A DNA stretch of 64,000 nucleotides from Bacteroidota bacterium (GCA_021323535.1 JAJONO010000007.1:33777-97776); one strand, 5' to 3'; shown: positions 43,510 to 52,980, numbered from the stretch's first letter. The notes: generated from the sequence alone by a model not told the origin. Translations and numbers: made by a program.

Positions 43510-46500
43510 ATGGAAAACGTAAGAATATTAAACAGGATTGTAGAGATTAACATCGCCAACGTAAAGTATGCCGATATTGAATTGTGTGGTAATACCTGCT
43601 TTGTGGGGACCAATAACTTTGGTAAGACCTCCTTGCAGCGCGCCATTCTTTTCTTCTATAGTGCAAACAGCCGCGGTTTAGGTATTGCGCAGTCACAAAA
43701 AAGTTTCGAGGAACATTATTTCCGTTATGAGAATTCATACCTGATTTATGAAATAGCTACAGAAGACAAAAACTTTTTCGTGATGGTGTATCGTCATAAT
43801 AAACTTGTTTTTCGTTTTGTTGACGCGCCTTTTAATCCGGATTTCTTCCTCAATAATAATGACGAAGCTATGAAGATCAAGGAAATTATTTCCAATCTTG
43901 AAAAAAGAGGAGTTTATATTTCCAATCAGATTGACACGTTTGAACGTTACAGAAATATTATTTACGGAACAGAAACCGATAAACAATTATCGAAATTTCA
44001 TTTGCTGAAAGGAAACGAGAAATACCAGAACATTCCTAAATCTATTACGAACGTATTCTTGTCTTCAAAAAGCAGTATCGATTCACGTTTTATTAAAGAC
44101 TTTATCGCTAACTCCTTAACAACTGAGAATTCAAGTATTAAATTAGAACAGGTAGAGCGCCAGTTACGTCAGTTTAACGAAAAGTACACCGATATTGAAA
44201 CTTACGTAAAGAAAGAAACCCAGCAACTCATAGAACTTATCGATAAAAAATACGACCAGGTACATATGCTCAAAGGAGCGCAGATGGAAATGGCCGATAA
44301 GCTCGGAAGCAGTTTACGTTTTGCTGAAAACCAGAATGAAGCTATTCGCGAAGCCTCTAAAAAGAAAGAAGAAGAACTTGAAACGCTTACTACTGAACAC
44401 GAAGCTTTAAAGGATTCAATTGAATCGAAACAAAATGATATTCGTGAAGAGATCGGTTATTATGACCGTACCATTCGTGAGGCGAATAAAAAATTAAAAG
44501 AGTATAAGGAAAAGAATATCGATGAGGCCGTAGAAAAAAACGCAGAGCGTGAAAAACTACAGGTAGAATTAAATATTGCCCGCCGTGAATACGAAAGCTT
44601 AACCAGCAACGTATCCAGCATTGAATTAAAATATTCATCTCTCATTGAGCAGTTACGCAACGATAAAACAGCTTATATAAATAAGATCAATTCAAAAACC
44701 GGTGAGATCTTTAATCACTATAACGAATTACAATTATTACAGAAAAACGAATTTAGCAAACGTGATGTTGAGTTAAAAGAAAAGCGTGACGAAGCTATGG
44801 GCGACGTTACTTCAGAGGTCACTGCAAAACAAATTGAATTCAACGAATTAAAAAGCGAGGAAAAAGTTATCCGTAACACGCGCTTTTATGAGCAGGAGAT
44901 CAAGGCCCTGGAAAACGAACTGGCTGAACTCCGTGCGGTGAGCTACAAAAACAAAAGCGAGCGCGCCATTAAACAAAACATGGTTCAAACCATTCAGCGC
45001 GAATGGGAATCTTTAGAAACACGATTAAAAACATCTCTCAGCAACCGTGTTAACCAAACCAACAATGAAATTATCCGTGTTAAGAACGAGATCAAGGAAA
45101 TTGAAGGGAAATTAAATGTACAACACGACGCGTTTTATGGCTTCCTGGAGAAAAATGTAAAAGGATGGCACGAAACCATTGGTAAAGTTGTAAACGAAAA
45201 ATTATTATTCAGAACCGATATTTCTCCGGAGGTAAAAGAAGAAACCGCTAACACACTTTACGGTATCAGTCTCAATCTTGAAAATGTTGAGATCGTTTCT
45301 AAATCCATTGAAGAATATCAGTTCGAGAAAAACGAACGTCTCGCCACTATCCGGGATCTTGAAGAGTCGCTGAACCAGTTCCAGGCCGCTAACAACGAAG
45401 AAAAAATGTTAGCTGCCGATAAATTCGGAAAACAATTAGGCGAATTAAAAGAAGACGTAAAAGTATTAAGTTACTCTTTAGAACTTGCTGATAAACGTGA
45501 GCAAAAATTAGGCGTTGAGCTTGAAGACTGGAAAACGAAAGCAGGATCAGAAATCGAAGAATCATTGAGCGGAAACCGTCAGCGTTTAAATATCATAGAA
45601 GAGGAATTAACCATTCTCAACAAAAAGAAGAATCTTCTTGTGAATGATTTTAATACGCAGTTCGAACGTTTAAGAACCTACAATGAAGAACGCCTCGCCG
45701 ATTTAAAGGAGCGCCAGGAAACCGAGATCAGCGAACTTGAGGTTGAAAAGAAAAATCAGGTAAAAGAATTTGAATCTAAAGAAGACGAATTACAAAAAGA
45801 AAAAGATACTAATTTCAAGAGCAAAGGTGTTGATGCCAAACAACTGAAATCAGTTGAGAACCGCATGAAAGACATCAACGATGCATTAAAGGAAATTGAA
45901 CAATATGCCCAGATCGTTAGTGATTACTTAAAAGATAAACGCGAAAAATTCGACAAGCTTCCTGATCTCATTCAGAAGAAAGAAGAATTTATGAAGAGTA
46001 ACAACGACCTTGCTACGCAATTGGAAGAGGCAACCCGTAAATACAATCTCAAACGCATGGAGCTTAATAAGCAGAAACGTGCATTTGACGAAGAACTCAT
46101 TGAGTTTAACAACGGTGTGAATTTCTTCAGCAATAACTTCCGCGAAACTCCGGTGTACAACAAATACGCTGAAATTATCGAACGTGCCGAACCAAAACGC
46201 ACGAACTATAACATTATGGATCTTTGTACACAATTATTGAAAAACGATTCTCACTTTAATGAAGAGTACGGTGCATTCCAACGTTATGTAAACGAATTTG
46301 CAGGTAAGTTCCGTATCGATAATCACTTTAACTTTATGATCCGTAACGATGCAACACAAGGCGAATACGAACGCTTTGCGCAGAACTTACGCTCGTTCAT
46401 CAACGAAAATAAAATTGAATTGTCTATCGCTGAAACCGCGACACAGATCGGTCTCGTTACCGATAGTATCGCTACAAAAGTAAAAGAGCTCAGCGGACAA

Positions 46501-47193
46501 AAAGATAAAATTCAGCACATCATTACCCTCATTGCTGAAGACTTTAAAAAAGCGGAATTCGAAGAAAGTAAACTCATCGAGTTCATCAAGATCAAGATCG
46601 AGGAATCGGATAATAAAGTATATAAACTCTTAAAACGTATCGAAGAATTCCGTGAAGAACATGGACTTGTTTACAACGAAGGGCTTTTCAATACTGACTT
46701 TGCAACCGGTCAAAAACGCGAGATCAGCGGACGTGCCGTTAAATTGCTCGAGCAATTACGTTCAGCCATTAAAGAAGGTGAACAGGAAGAAATCCGCTTA
46801 CAGGATCTCTTCGAACTAAAGTTCAACATTAAGGAAGGTATGAACGAAACCGGCTGGACACACAAGATTGACAGTATCGGAAGTACCGGAACCGATATTC
46901 TTGTAAAAGCCATTATTTACATCACGCTTCTTCACGTGTTCATCAAAGAATCAAGTCACAGAAGCAGTAAAGATTTCAAAGTACATTGTATTATTGACGA
47001 GGTGGGCCAGATCTCTGCACATTACTTACGCGAACTTCTGAAATTTGCTAAGAATAGAAACATTATGATGATCAATGGTCTCCCTAATAAATCAGGTCTC
47101 GAGAGCCATTACCGTTATACTTACCAGTTCAGAAAAGAAGACAGCGGAAACGTAAGGATCTTCCCAAGTATTGTAACTGAGGTGGAAGCGTAA
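43510..47193 (+). CDS. MukB/MksB/JetC-type SMC ATPase
   Basis: A 1227-residue SMC-like ATPase. Walker A is GTNNFGKT at 33-40. Long coiled coils fill about 220-1070. A short hinge-like globular part is near 540-600 (YGFLEKNVKGWHETIGKVVN). The signature-like segment is GSTGTD at 1124-1129 and Walker B is CIIDEVGQI with Asp1163-Glu1164, followed by a helicase-like NIMMINGLPN. The small hinge and partner genes separate it from canonical Smc-ScpAB and place it with MksB, JetC or MukB. Such motors extrude DNA loops, in chromosome organisation or plasmid defence. The terminator at 47273 closes the operon; no fourth (JetD/MksG) gene follows. Confidence 0.86.
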   Translation: MENVRILNRIVEINIANVKYADIELCGNTCFVGTNNFGKTSLQRAILFFYSANSRGLGIAQSQKSFEEHYFRYENSYLIYEIATEDKNFFVMVYRHNKLVFRFVDAPFNPDFFLNNNDEAMKIKEIISNLEKRGVYISNQIDTFERYRNIIYGTETDKQLSKFHLLKGNEKYQNIPKSITNVFLSSKSSIDSRFIKDFIANSLTTENSSIKLEQVERQLRQFNEKYTDIETYVKKETQQLIELIDKKYDQVHMLKGAQMEMADKLGSSLRFAENQNEAIREASKKKEEELETLTTEHEALKDSIESKQNDIREEIGYYDRTIREANKKLKEYKEKNIDEAVEKNAEREKLQVELNIARREYESLTSNVSSIELKYSSLIEQLRNDKTAYINKINSKTGEIFNHYNELQLLQKNEFSKRDVELKEKRDEAMGDVTSEVTAKQIEFNELKSEEKVIRNTRFYEQEIKALENELAELRAVSYKNKSERAIKQNMVQTIQREWESLETRLKTSLSNRVNQTNNEIIRVKNEIKEIEGKLNVQHDAFYGFLEKNVKGWHETIGKVVNEKLLFRTDISPEVKEETANTLYGISLNLENVEIVSKSIEEYQFEKNERLATIRDLEESLNQFQAANNEEKMLAADKFGKQLGELKEDVKVLSYSLELADKREQKLGVELEDWKTKAGSEIEESLSGNRQRLNIIEEELTILNKKKNLLVNDFNTQFERLRTYNEERLADLKERQETEISELEVEKKNQVKEFESKEDELQKEKDTNFKSKGVDAKQLKSVENRMKDINDALKEIEQYAQIVSDYLKDKREKFDKLPDLIQKKEEFMKSNNDLATQLEEATRKYNLKRMELNKQKRAFDEELIEFNNGVNFFSNNFRETPVYNKYAEIIERAEPKRTNYNIMDLCTQLLKNDSHFNEEYGAFQRYVNEFAGKFRIDNHFNFMIRNDATQGEYERFAQNLRSFINENKIELSIAETATQIGLVTDSIATKVKELSGQKDKIQHIITLIAEDFKKAEFEESKLIEFIKIKIEESDNKVYKLLKRIEEFREEHGLVYNEGLFNTDFATGQKREISGRAVKLLEQLRSAIKEGEQEEIRLQDLFELKFNIKEGMNETGWTHKIDSIGSTGTDILVKAIIYITLLHVFIKESSHRSSKDFKVHCIIDEVGQISAHYLRELLKFAKNRNIMMINGLPNKSGLESHYRYTYQFRKEDSGNVRIFPSIVTEVEA

Positions 47194-47272
47194 TCGAAGG
47201 AACAGGACGCGAATTTCGCTTATTACGCTAATCTGTTATTACTATTTATCTGCATAATTTAATATATTAATC

Positions 47273-47297
47273 AGGAGCCTATTCGGCTCCTTTTTTT
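47273..47297 (+). terminator. Rho-independent terminator closing the SMC operon
   Basis: AGGAGCC (47273-47279) pairs with GGCTCCT (47285-47291) around TATTC, followed by a seven-T run. It is about 80 bases after the ATPase stop and marks the end of the three-gene unit. Confidence 0.9.
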
Positions 47298-47413
47298 GTT
47301 TCGTCATTTAAGAATATTAAGGCCAAACTTTTTACAAAGCTTTAACGTATTGTCATTTAAATAACCTGACTTATTTCATATCTTCATAACAGAAGAATAC
47401 AATCCTACCCCTT

Positions 47414-49552
47414 TTGTTGTTGCCAAGACATAATTATATTTTATTTCTTTTTATAATTCTCACTCTAAATTTGTTTTCGCAACAAGACACTGATTCCACC
47501 ATTGTCTTCAACAAAAAAGATCTGCAGGTAAGTAAAGAGGCTCGCTACAATCCACCTTTACTCGTTGCTGAATTAACGAAAAACAAAACCAGCGATGAGG
47601 AAAAATTCAGGGTTATTTTTGGCTGGGTGGCCACTAACATACGTTACGATTACAGAGCCTACTTTTCTCCGGGAGGTAGTTATTCTAGCATTCCTGCCAC
47701 ACTAAGAACAAGATCGGCTATTTGTGTTGGGTATGCCGATCTGATGGACAGTCTTTGTAAACTTGCAGGCATTACAAATGTGTCGGTTTATGGTTACGCA
47801 AAGGACCAATTTTCAGATGTGGGAGATTCGATGTACATCGACAATCACGCATGGAACGCTGTGAAGCTTGATAATGAGTGGTACGTTTACGACGTTACCT
47901 GGAGTACCGGGGTGCCACAGTTTACCATGAATCGCTACAATCGCTGGAAAAATAATCTTCTTGAAAAAGCACAGCCAAAATACAAAATAAAAAAGGTAAA
48001 AAAACGTCACCGGTTTTTTTTCACCGACGATTGCGGCAAACAATACAGCAGTCCCACGTTTTATTACAAACAAAAATTCTGGAACAAACTATATTATAAG
48101 TTTCTGAGGAAATTAAGGGTCTATATGAAGGAAGGCTATACACAAGGTGCTACCAGCAGTTATTACCTTTGCCAGCCCGAATTATTCGCTATTACTCACT
48201 TCCCCGACGATGCTTGCTGGTCGTTGCTGGATATAAAGGACATAAAAAAATTCGAAAACGATTCCGCACTTTTTTTCCATCACGACAGTATTTACAAAAC
48301 GCAGGTACGGGGTGGAAAAGAATGCGTAGAATGTGATAAATATGTTGAAGCAGATGCTTACACCAGAAATCATATCCTGAAAAAAAATAGTTATTCCTGC
48401 AATCAGAAAAACCAGTTCGTTATTAGCATGTGTGATTTTGATCTGTCGAGACAAAACATGTTGAATGGACAAAAAGAACAGGATTCGCTGCAGCAACTCA
48501 GGTTAATAGACAGCGCCATTTACTTCCTGGATCAAAGCCGCGCCTTTCTTAAAAGAACCAAACCGGGAATAGTAAAAGAATTTAAACAGCTTACTGTAAA
48601 AAATAAAAAGAAGATGGATCTACTCCTGAAAGAAAACAAGGACCATAAGATCTTTATTGCAGCGAAAGCACGAATGACACTTACTGAAATCAGGAACTAC
48701 AGGAGACTTCGATCTAAATCAAATACAAACTCAAGAAAATACAGGAATTTATCGCAAAGGCTCTTTGGAATAACGACAGCGGAACGAAAAACACAGTTGA
48801 AAACCGACCAGAAGAAAATAAATACTGTAGCGCAAAAATTATTAAATACAGAAGCGATCATAGACTCGCTCTTTAATCGTACCGAATCATTAAAGGCTGA
48901 GATGGGTAAAACAACAGAGGATCTCAGCCTTAATATCTGGATCAAAGCTCTGAAGCACGATTCTGTTTTTATTCCGTTAAGAAAAACGATACGCCTCCGA
49001 AGCAAACTGAGGGATAATTACAAAAAAGATGTTGTAGACCGCCGTCTTGAATTGAAAGACAACGAGGAAAAATATCTTCTTGGGTTAAACAGTGTTCTGT
49101 ATAGACCGGCCGATCATATTTTAAAAACATATAATGAACTCTACAGACTACTTGAAACCCGTTACGCGCTTGAAAGAACTGCGCTTGGATTAAAGCGACA
49201 ACTGGTGACTTACGGTTCGGAGAATGCCGATAACTTTAAAACAGCTCAAAAAGAAATGGTACTTAAACGCACGGGCGATTATTGCTGGATCGACAATTAT
49301 ATTCCGCACCTCTACGTTATTCAAAAGGGATTTATTTTCATCAGGGATGGCCAGACACATGTTCTTAGTGAAATTGACGATGAAAACCACATAGAGCGCA
49401 TGCGCTATTACCGTTTAAACAATGAATATCTAAGACGTGATAAGAAACATAAGAGAATTGTGGATCATAATCTACACATAACAAGGATCCTGGCAAAAGA
49501 TTATGTGAAATACCGAAGATCGATCACTCACCCGAAAAAGAAAAGGAGATAG
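47414..49552 (+). CDS. Exported transglutaminase-like protein with long coiled-coil tail
   Basis: A 712-residue protein starting with TTG: no ATG exists near the signal peptide (ILFLFIILTLNLFSQ), and the first internal Met is past residue 100. The transglutaminase-like core has Cys104 in AICVGYADL, His145 in YIDNHAWNAV and Asp160 in WYVYDVTWS, all intact. From about residue 330 to the end it is Lys/Arg-rich and helical (TKPGIVKEFKQLTVKNKKKM). It is probably a periplasmic protease or cross-linking enzyme of the papain-like clan. It sits directly after the SMC operon's terminator, so it is not part of it. Confidence 0.85.
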   Translation: MLLPRHNYILFLFIILTLNLFSQQDTDSTIVFNKKDLQVSKEARYNPPLLVAELTKNKTSDEEKFRVIFGWVATNIRYDYRAYFSPGGSYSSIPATLRTRSAICVGYADLMDSLCKLAGITNVSVYGYAKDQFSDVGDSMYIDNHAWNAVKLDNEWYVYDVTWSTGVPQFTMNRYNRWKNNLLEKAQPKYKIKKVKKRHRFFFTDDCGKQYSSPTFYYKQKFWNKLYYKFLRKLRVYMKEGYTQGATSSYYLCQPELFAITHFPDDACWSLLDIKDIKKFENDSALFFHHDSIYKTQVRGGKECVECDKYVEADAYTRNHILKKNSYSCNQKNQFVISMCDFDLSRQNMLNGQKEQDSLQQLRLIDSAIYFLDQSRAFLKRTKPGIVKEFKQLTVKNKKKMDLLLKENKDHKIFIAAKARMTLTEIRNYRRLRSKSNTNSRKYRNLSQRLFGITTAERKTQLKTDQKKINTVAQKLLNTEAIIDSLFNRTESLKAEMGKTTEDLSLNIWIKALKHDSVFIPLRKTIRLRSKLRDNYKKDVVDRRLELKDNEEKYLLGLNSVLYRPADHILKTYNELYRLLETRYALERTALGLKRQLVTYGSENADNFKTAQKEMVLKRTGDYCWIDNYIPHLYVIQKGFIFIRDGQTHVLSEIDDENHIERMRYYRLNNEYLRRDKKHKRIVDHNLHITRILAKDYVKYRRSITHPKKKRR

Positions 49553-49594
49553 CTGACCGGGTTATCGTTTTTTTATTACTTTAGCATTGCACCT

Positions 49595-50002
49595 ATGGTA
49601 GCGGTAAATTATAAAGTTATAAAAACGATACGTAACAGAATGACCACCATTGAAGTGTGGGATAACGGCATTGTATTTTTTAATCTTGATGATCACGCAA
49701 TGGTAGAACTTGCAGATTCAAAGCAGAATTTTGAAGCATTAAAATCACTTTACGACGGCACCAATAAATTTAAGGTATTAGTTGAAACAGGACGATATAC
49801 CGACATTTCTAAAGAGGCGAGAGAATATTCATCTAAACCCGAGGTAAATTATATGACGCGTGCTTCGGCTGTTATTGTAAAATCTCTTGCTCACAGGATC
49901 ATCATTAATTTCATGATCAATTTCACTAATCAGCAAAATATGAAAATGCGTATGTTTGACAATAAGGAAAAAGCGATTCAGTGGCTGCTTAAATTAAAAT
50001 GA
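49595..50002 (+). CDS. SpoIIAA/STAS-like small protein
   Basis: A 135-residue cytoplasmic protein without a signal peptide. The pattern TTIEVWDNGIVFFNLDDHAMVELADSKQNFEALKSL, then KFKVLVETGRYTDISKEAREY and a terminal KAIQWLLKLK, resembles the SpoIIAA/STAS-like fold proteins of Bacteroidota, in which beta strands alternate with helices. No conserved phosphorylatable Ser is obvious. Function unknown. Confidence 0.65.
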   Translation: MVAVNYKVIKTIRNRMTTIEVWDNGIVFFNLDDHAMVELADSKQNFEALKSLYDGTNKFKVLVETGRYTDISKEAREYSSKPEVNYMTRASAVIVKSLAHRIIINFMINFTNQQNMKMRMFDNKEKAIQWLLKLK

Positions 50003-50065
50003 AAATTGAGGGTTATTAATGGATAATGTATGTTCCGTTTTCCATCTTCCCTTTTACATTTTACA

Positions 50066-50923
50066 TTAATTTTTATAATCTTCAATCGTAATCACATACA
50101 TTTCGGGCCACATTTTGCCAGTAACGAACATTCTTTTTGAAACAGGATCATAGGCAATTCCGTTCATCTCCTGTGAATTCGGATATTTCTTTTTTGAAGC
50201 TGATGCAAGTTGCGTAAGATCAAGAATTCCGAGAATATAACCGTTAGCCGGATCAATTTTTACGATCTTATTTGTCTTCCAAACATTCGCGTAAATAAAC
50301 CCATCTATGTATTCGAGCTCGTTCAACTGATCAGGGAGATCGTGATCGATGGTATTAACAGGAAGTGTTTTGAGAAAATTAAAATTAACGGGTTCAAAGT
50401 AAGAGAGGTCGCTCGTGCCATCACTCATAATGAAATTTGTTCCGTCGTTGGTTAGTCCCCACCCTTCTTTGTTTTTAAAGCTAAACTGCCCTACAGGATT
50501 AAATGTTTTTGCATCGTACATAAAACCTACCTGGTTCTGCCATGTGAGATAATAGATCTTGTTGTTGAACAGGCTCAGTCCTTCTCCGAAATACTTTTTT
50601 TTATCAAGTTCGGCTTTTACATTTATTTTGCCGGTAAGCGTATCTATAATACCAAACACAGAACGTGTTTGAGGCATGTAATCGGGCGCTCCGGTACTTT
50701 CAAGCAATTTTCCCTCGTGTACAAGTAATCCTTCTGTGAAAGATGTTGTATCATGAGGAAAAGTTTTATGCAGAATATAATTGAGTTGCCTTACCTGTTG
50801 CTTAGGCGGTGGGGGTATAATGCAAATAAGACTGTCTTTTTTATCTTTTGATCCTGTAGTTGATGAGTTATCGCATCCTGAACAGGAACTTAAAGCAATG
50901 GCGAAAATGAGTAGTTTTTTCAT
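50066..50923 (-). CDS. Glutaminyl-peptide cyclotransferase (beta-propeller type), lipoprotein
   Basis: A 285-residue enzyme of the plant/bacterial glutaminyl cyclase family, which turns N-terminal Gln into pyroglutamate. Lipobox at LSSC (Cys14). The family landmarks are HDTTSFTEGLL, TGAPDYMPQTRSVFGIID, GEGLSLFNNKIYYLTWQ, EGWGLTNDGTNFIMSDGT and LNELEYIDGFIYANVW, with NGIAYDPVSKRMFVTGK at the end. Placed on the outside of the inner membrane or on the outer membrane, it can act on exported proteins whose mature end is Gln, which are frequent in this window. Confidence 0.9.
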   Translation of the reverse strand: MKKLLIFAIALSSCSGCDNSSTTGSKDKKDSLICIIPPPPKQQVRQLNYILHKTFPHDTTSFTEGLLVHEGKLLESTGAPDYMPQTRSVFGIIDTLTGKINVKAELDKKKYFGEGLSLFNNKIYYLTWQNQVGFMYDAKTFNPVGQFSFKNKEGWGLTNDGTNFIMSDGTSDLSYFEPVNFNFLKTLPVNTIDHDLPDQLNELEYIDGFIYANVWKTNKIVKIDPANGYILGILDLTQLASASKKKYPNSQEMNGIAYDPVSKRMFVTGKMWPEMYVITIEDYKN

Positions 50924-50962
50924 TTTTTTGATGCTGCTAATTTATAAATTCCCAGTGTCATT

Positions 50963-51394
50963 TTACCGTAATTCATCTGTTTTTGACGGAGGCGATATGA
51001 TTTTATCAACGCCATACATAATGCCGGAAAAGGCCAGAGGGACAACAGAGATCATAATCACGAAACCAATCAGCGACATATTAATTGCAGTGGCAAGAGC
51101 GGCCGTATCAGGAGCGCCGGCTTTCGAAAGCTCGTTTAGGACAAGCGTAATGTTAACAACCTGGATAAACACATAACTAAACAACTGTATAAAAAAAGAC
51201 ATAGTAAAAATCTGTCTGAATTCAAGATCGGCCCTTGCGGATCTGAATTTTAGAATAAAAAAACCAGTAAGCAATTTAACCACAAGTATTCCTGCAATAA
51301 TTCCGAAATCCTGTTGAGGAAATGTAAAAATATACGCTGCCAGAAAAACCAGGCTTACCAAAAGAGCCGCGAGAATAATCTTACCTGTTTTCAT
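50963..51394 (-). CDS. Four-helix membrane protein, possibly DUF4199-like
   Basis: A 143-residue integral membrane protein with helices near 5-24, 28-48, 62-90 and 105-128. Length and layout (second loop with RSARADLEFRQIF, GxxxxGVDKIISP at the end) are loosely like DUF4199 proteins of Bacteroidota. Its start overlaps the stop of the upstream membrane-protein gene by 14 bases, and the glutaminyl cyclase gene starts 40 bases downstream, so it is in the middle of a minus-strand operon. Confidence 0.65.
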   Translation of the reverse strand: MKTGKIILAALLVSLVFLAAYIFTFPQQDFGIIAGILVVKLLTGFFILKFRSARADLEFRQIFTMSFFIQLFSYVFIQVVNITLVLNELSKAGAPDTAALATAINMSLIGFVIMISVVPLAFSGIMYGVDKIISPPSKTDELR

Positions 51395-51788
51395 AAGTAT
51401 TAAATTTAGTTGACATTTTCTTCTGCTTCTTCCTGAGTAGCCAGAACAAAAAAAGGAAAATAAGCAGCGGGGCTATTACACACCATACAACGGAAGAAGC
51501 TACGTAATCAAGTCCTATAAAGTCAAAACTTAAAAGAAAATCCTGTGATAATCTGAAAAGCTTCTCCGAAAAATTTCTGAAATCTTTAACGGCAATCAAC
51601 GTTACAACAACAAAAACTACAAATGAAATTTTCACATAGTGGAATCTGTACAGCCTATCGATAAGAGCAGCATAAAAAAATGGAATGATAAAGTAATAAC
51701 AGATAATGTTTATTTCGAAATACGTAAATCCTGTTTTTTCAGACAAAAACATCAGGAACCTGTATACGTAATCAAATATTCCTGTCAT
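51381..51788 (-). CDS. Polytopic small membrane protein, unknown function
   Basis: A 135-residue protein with about four hydrophobic helices (23-42, 50-66, 78-92 and 95-117) and a basic tail ([13 protein letters not shown]). No family recognised. Its ATG overlaps the stop of the macro-domain gene by 4 bases (51785-51788), and its own end overlaps the next gene by 14 bases, so the three are translated together. Confidence 0.65.
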   Translation of the reverse strand: MTGIFDYVYRFLMFLSEKTGFTYFEINIICYYFIIPFFYAALIDRLYRFHYVKISFVVFVVVTLIAVKDFRNFSEKLFRLSQDFLLSFDFIGLDYVASSVVWCVIAPLLIFLFLFWLLRKKQKKMSTKFNTYENR

Positions 51789-52315
51789 GCGTCTGATTTT
51801 TTGACTTCATTATTTAAAAGTTCGTAGCTTTCATCATCAAAACACACCAGGATGACCGTTTCCAGGACGTGTTCTTTTGAAATCACATCCTTTATGGTAT
51901 TTACTGCAATTTTAGCAGCTTCGTCCTTAGGAAACCTGTAAACGCCGGTACTTATACCGGGGAAAGCTATGGTTTTGCATTTATATTCGACTGCTAGTCT
52001 GAGTGAGTTTCTATAACAATTCTCCAGCTTTTCTTTTTCCTTTTTATGTCCGCCGTTCCAAACCGGACCAACTGTATGAATCACAAACTTTACGGGAAGA
52101 TTTCCGGCTGTGGTAATAACTGCCTCGCCTGTTTTACAGCCTCCTTGCCTGGCAACAATCTGCCTGCATTCTTCAAGGATGGCTGGCCCGCCTGCACGGT
52201 GAATGGCCCCATCTACCCCTCCGCCTCCAAGCAATGAGGTATTGGCAGCGTTAACAACAGCATCTGCTGTCACTTTGGTAATATCTCCTTTAATAACCTG
52301 AATAACCTCAGCCAT
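51785..52315 (-). CDS. Macro-domain ADP-ribose hydrolase (YmdB/MacroD-like)
   Basis: A 176-residue single macro domain. Signatures are [34 protein letters not shown] (residues 10-43), [13 protein letters not shown], and [12 protein letters not shown] (residues about 124-135), all close to YmdB/MacroD-type enzymes, which remove ADP-ribose from proteins or deacetylate O-acetyl-ADP-ribose. It is the first gene of a minus-strand operon with two small membrane proteins and the glutaminyl cyclase. Its RNA start region (52316-52465) is divergent with the beta-flower repeat gene. Confidence 0.9.
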   Translation of the reverse strand: MAEVIQVIKGDITKVTADAVVNAANTSLLGGGGVDGAIHRAGGPAILEECRQIVARQGGCKTGEAVITTAGNLPVKFVIHTVGPVWNGGHKKEKEKLENCYRNSLRLAVEYKCKTIAFPGISTGVYRFPKDEAAKIAVNTIKDVISKEHVLETVILVCFDDESYELLNNEVKKSDA

Positions 52316-52372
52316 TATAACAAAGATAAAAAATATACGATAGGTTGGTCCTGCGAGTTAACGAATGCGAAG

Positions 52373-52403
52373 GAGCCCCTCTTCAATAGTTATCAGGGGC
52401 ACT
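52373..52403. other. Intergenic hairpin in the divergent promoter region
   Basis: GAGCCCCT (52373-52380) and AGGGGCACTC (52395-52404) form an 8-9 base stem with one bulged A around a 14-base loop. It lies between the divergent macro-domain and repeat-protein genes. The flanking sequence (GCGAGTTAACGAATGCGAAGG) resembles scattered intergenic repeat DNA. Confidence 0.35.
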
Positions 52404-52465
52404 CAGAGCGACAGCATTTTTAAGGAATAATTCTTTATTTTTATACTCCAATCAATTTAACGATC

Positions 52466-52870
52466 ATGAAAAAATTATTTTTTGCAGTAACATTCCTGTT
52501 CATTGCAGCAGGCATTGAGGCACAGAGTCTTTATATTAAAGGCAGCCGTAAAGGTGAAATTGAAAACGATGGCGACGTTTACATTAACGGATCGCGAAAA
52601 GGTCAAATAGAATCGGATGGAGATGTGTATGTAAATGGTAGCCGTGTTGGACAAATAGAATCGGACGGTGATATTTACAAGAACGGAAGTCGTGTGGGAC
52701 AAATTGAGTCGGATGGCGATGTTTATAAAAACGGAAGCCGAATCGGGCAGATAGAATCGGATGGCGACATTTATTATAACGGTTCACGAATTGGCGAATG
52801 CAAAGGCGTGAAAAAGGAATGGGTGGCCGCGGTAGTATTCTTTTTCTTTGTGGAAGATTTAGCCTACTAG
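52466..52870 (+). CDS. Exported repeat protein, beta-flower-like
   Basis: A 134-residue protein with signal peptide to GIEAQ (Gln+1), then five and a half 16-residue repeats of the form GSRxGQIESDGDVYxN (residues about 26-113), and a hydrophobic C-terminal stretch (WVAAVVFFFFVEDLAY). The repeats predict a small all-beta disc, and they resemble what NCBI calls 4- or 5-fold beta-flower proteins, known mainly from structures. The C-terminal hydrophobic segment could insert in a membrane. Function unknown. Confidence 0.75.
   Translation: MKKLFFAVTFLFIAAGIEAQSLYIKGSRKGEIENDGDVYINGSRKGQIESDGDVYVNGSRVGQIESDGDIYKNGSRVGQIESDGDVYKNGSRIGQIESDGDIYYNGSRIGECKGVKKEWVAAVVFFFFVEDLAY
52541..52780 (+). repeat. 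Five in-frame 48-bp tandem repeats
   Basis: Exactly periodic 48-base units start at 52541, 52589, 52637, 52685 and 52733, with a partial sixth at 52781. Each encodes GSR-(K/V/I)-G-(E/Q)-IE(N/S)DGD-(V/I)-Y-x-N. Synonymous differences between units show that selection acts on the protein. Copy number may vary between strains. Confidence 0.93.
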
Positions 52871-52889
52871 ATTAACTAAACTTTTTAAA

Positions 52890-52955
52890 CCGCAGATTTC
52901 ACGGATTTCCGCAGATTCTTATCTGTGTGAATTTGTGTAATCTGTGGCTTTTTTT
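52890..52955 (+). terminator. Imperfect palindrome with T-tract after the repeat-protein gene
   Basis: CCGCAGATTTCACGGATTTC (52890-52909) is nearly the reverse complement of GAATTTGTGTAATCTGTGGC (52929-52948), which is followed by seven T residues. The arm sequence (CGCAGATT-CAC) is of a kind widely scattered in Bacteroidota intergenic DNA. It is suited to ending the 52466-52870 transcript. Confidence 0.6.
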
Positions 52956-52980
52956 AATTCCCGGAATTCAACTCTGGTTT

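Noticed and set aside
41523..49552. Reading the SMC cassette plus the next gene as a complete four-gene Wadjet system
   Set aside because: The fourth gene is an exported transglutaminase-like protein behind a terminator, not a JetD/MksG nuclease.
52541..52800. CRISPR-like periodic array
   Set aside because: The 48-base units have no unique spacers, are in frame, and encode one repeat protein with a signal peptide.
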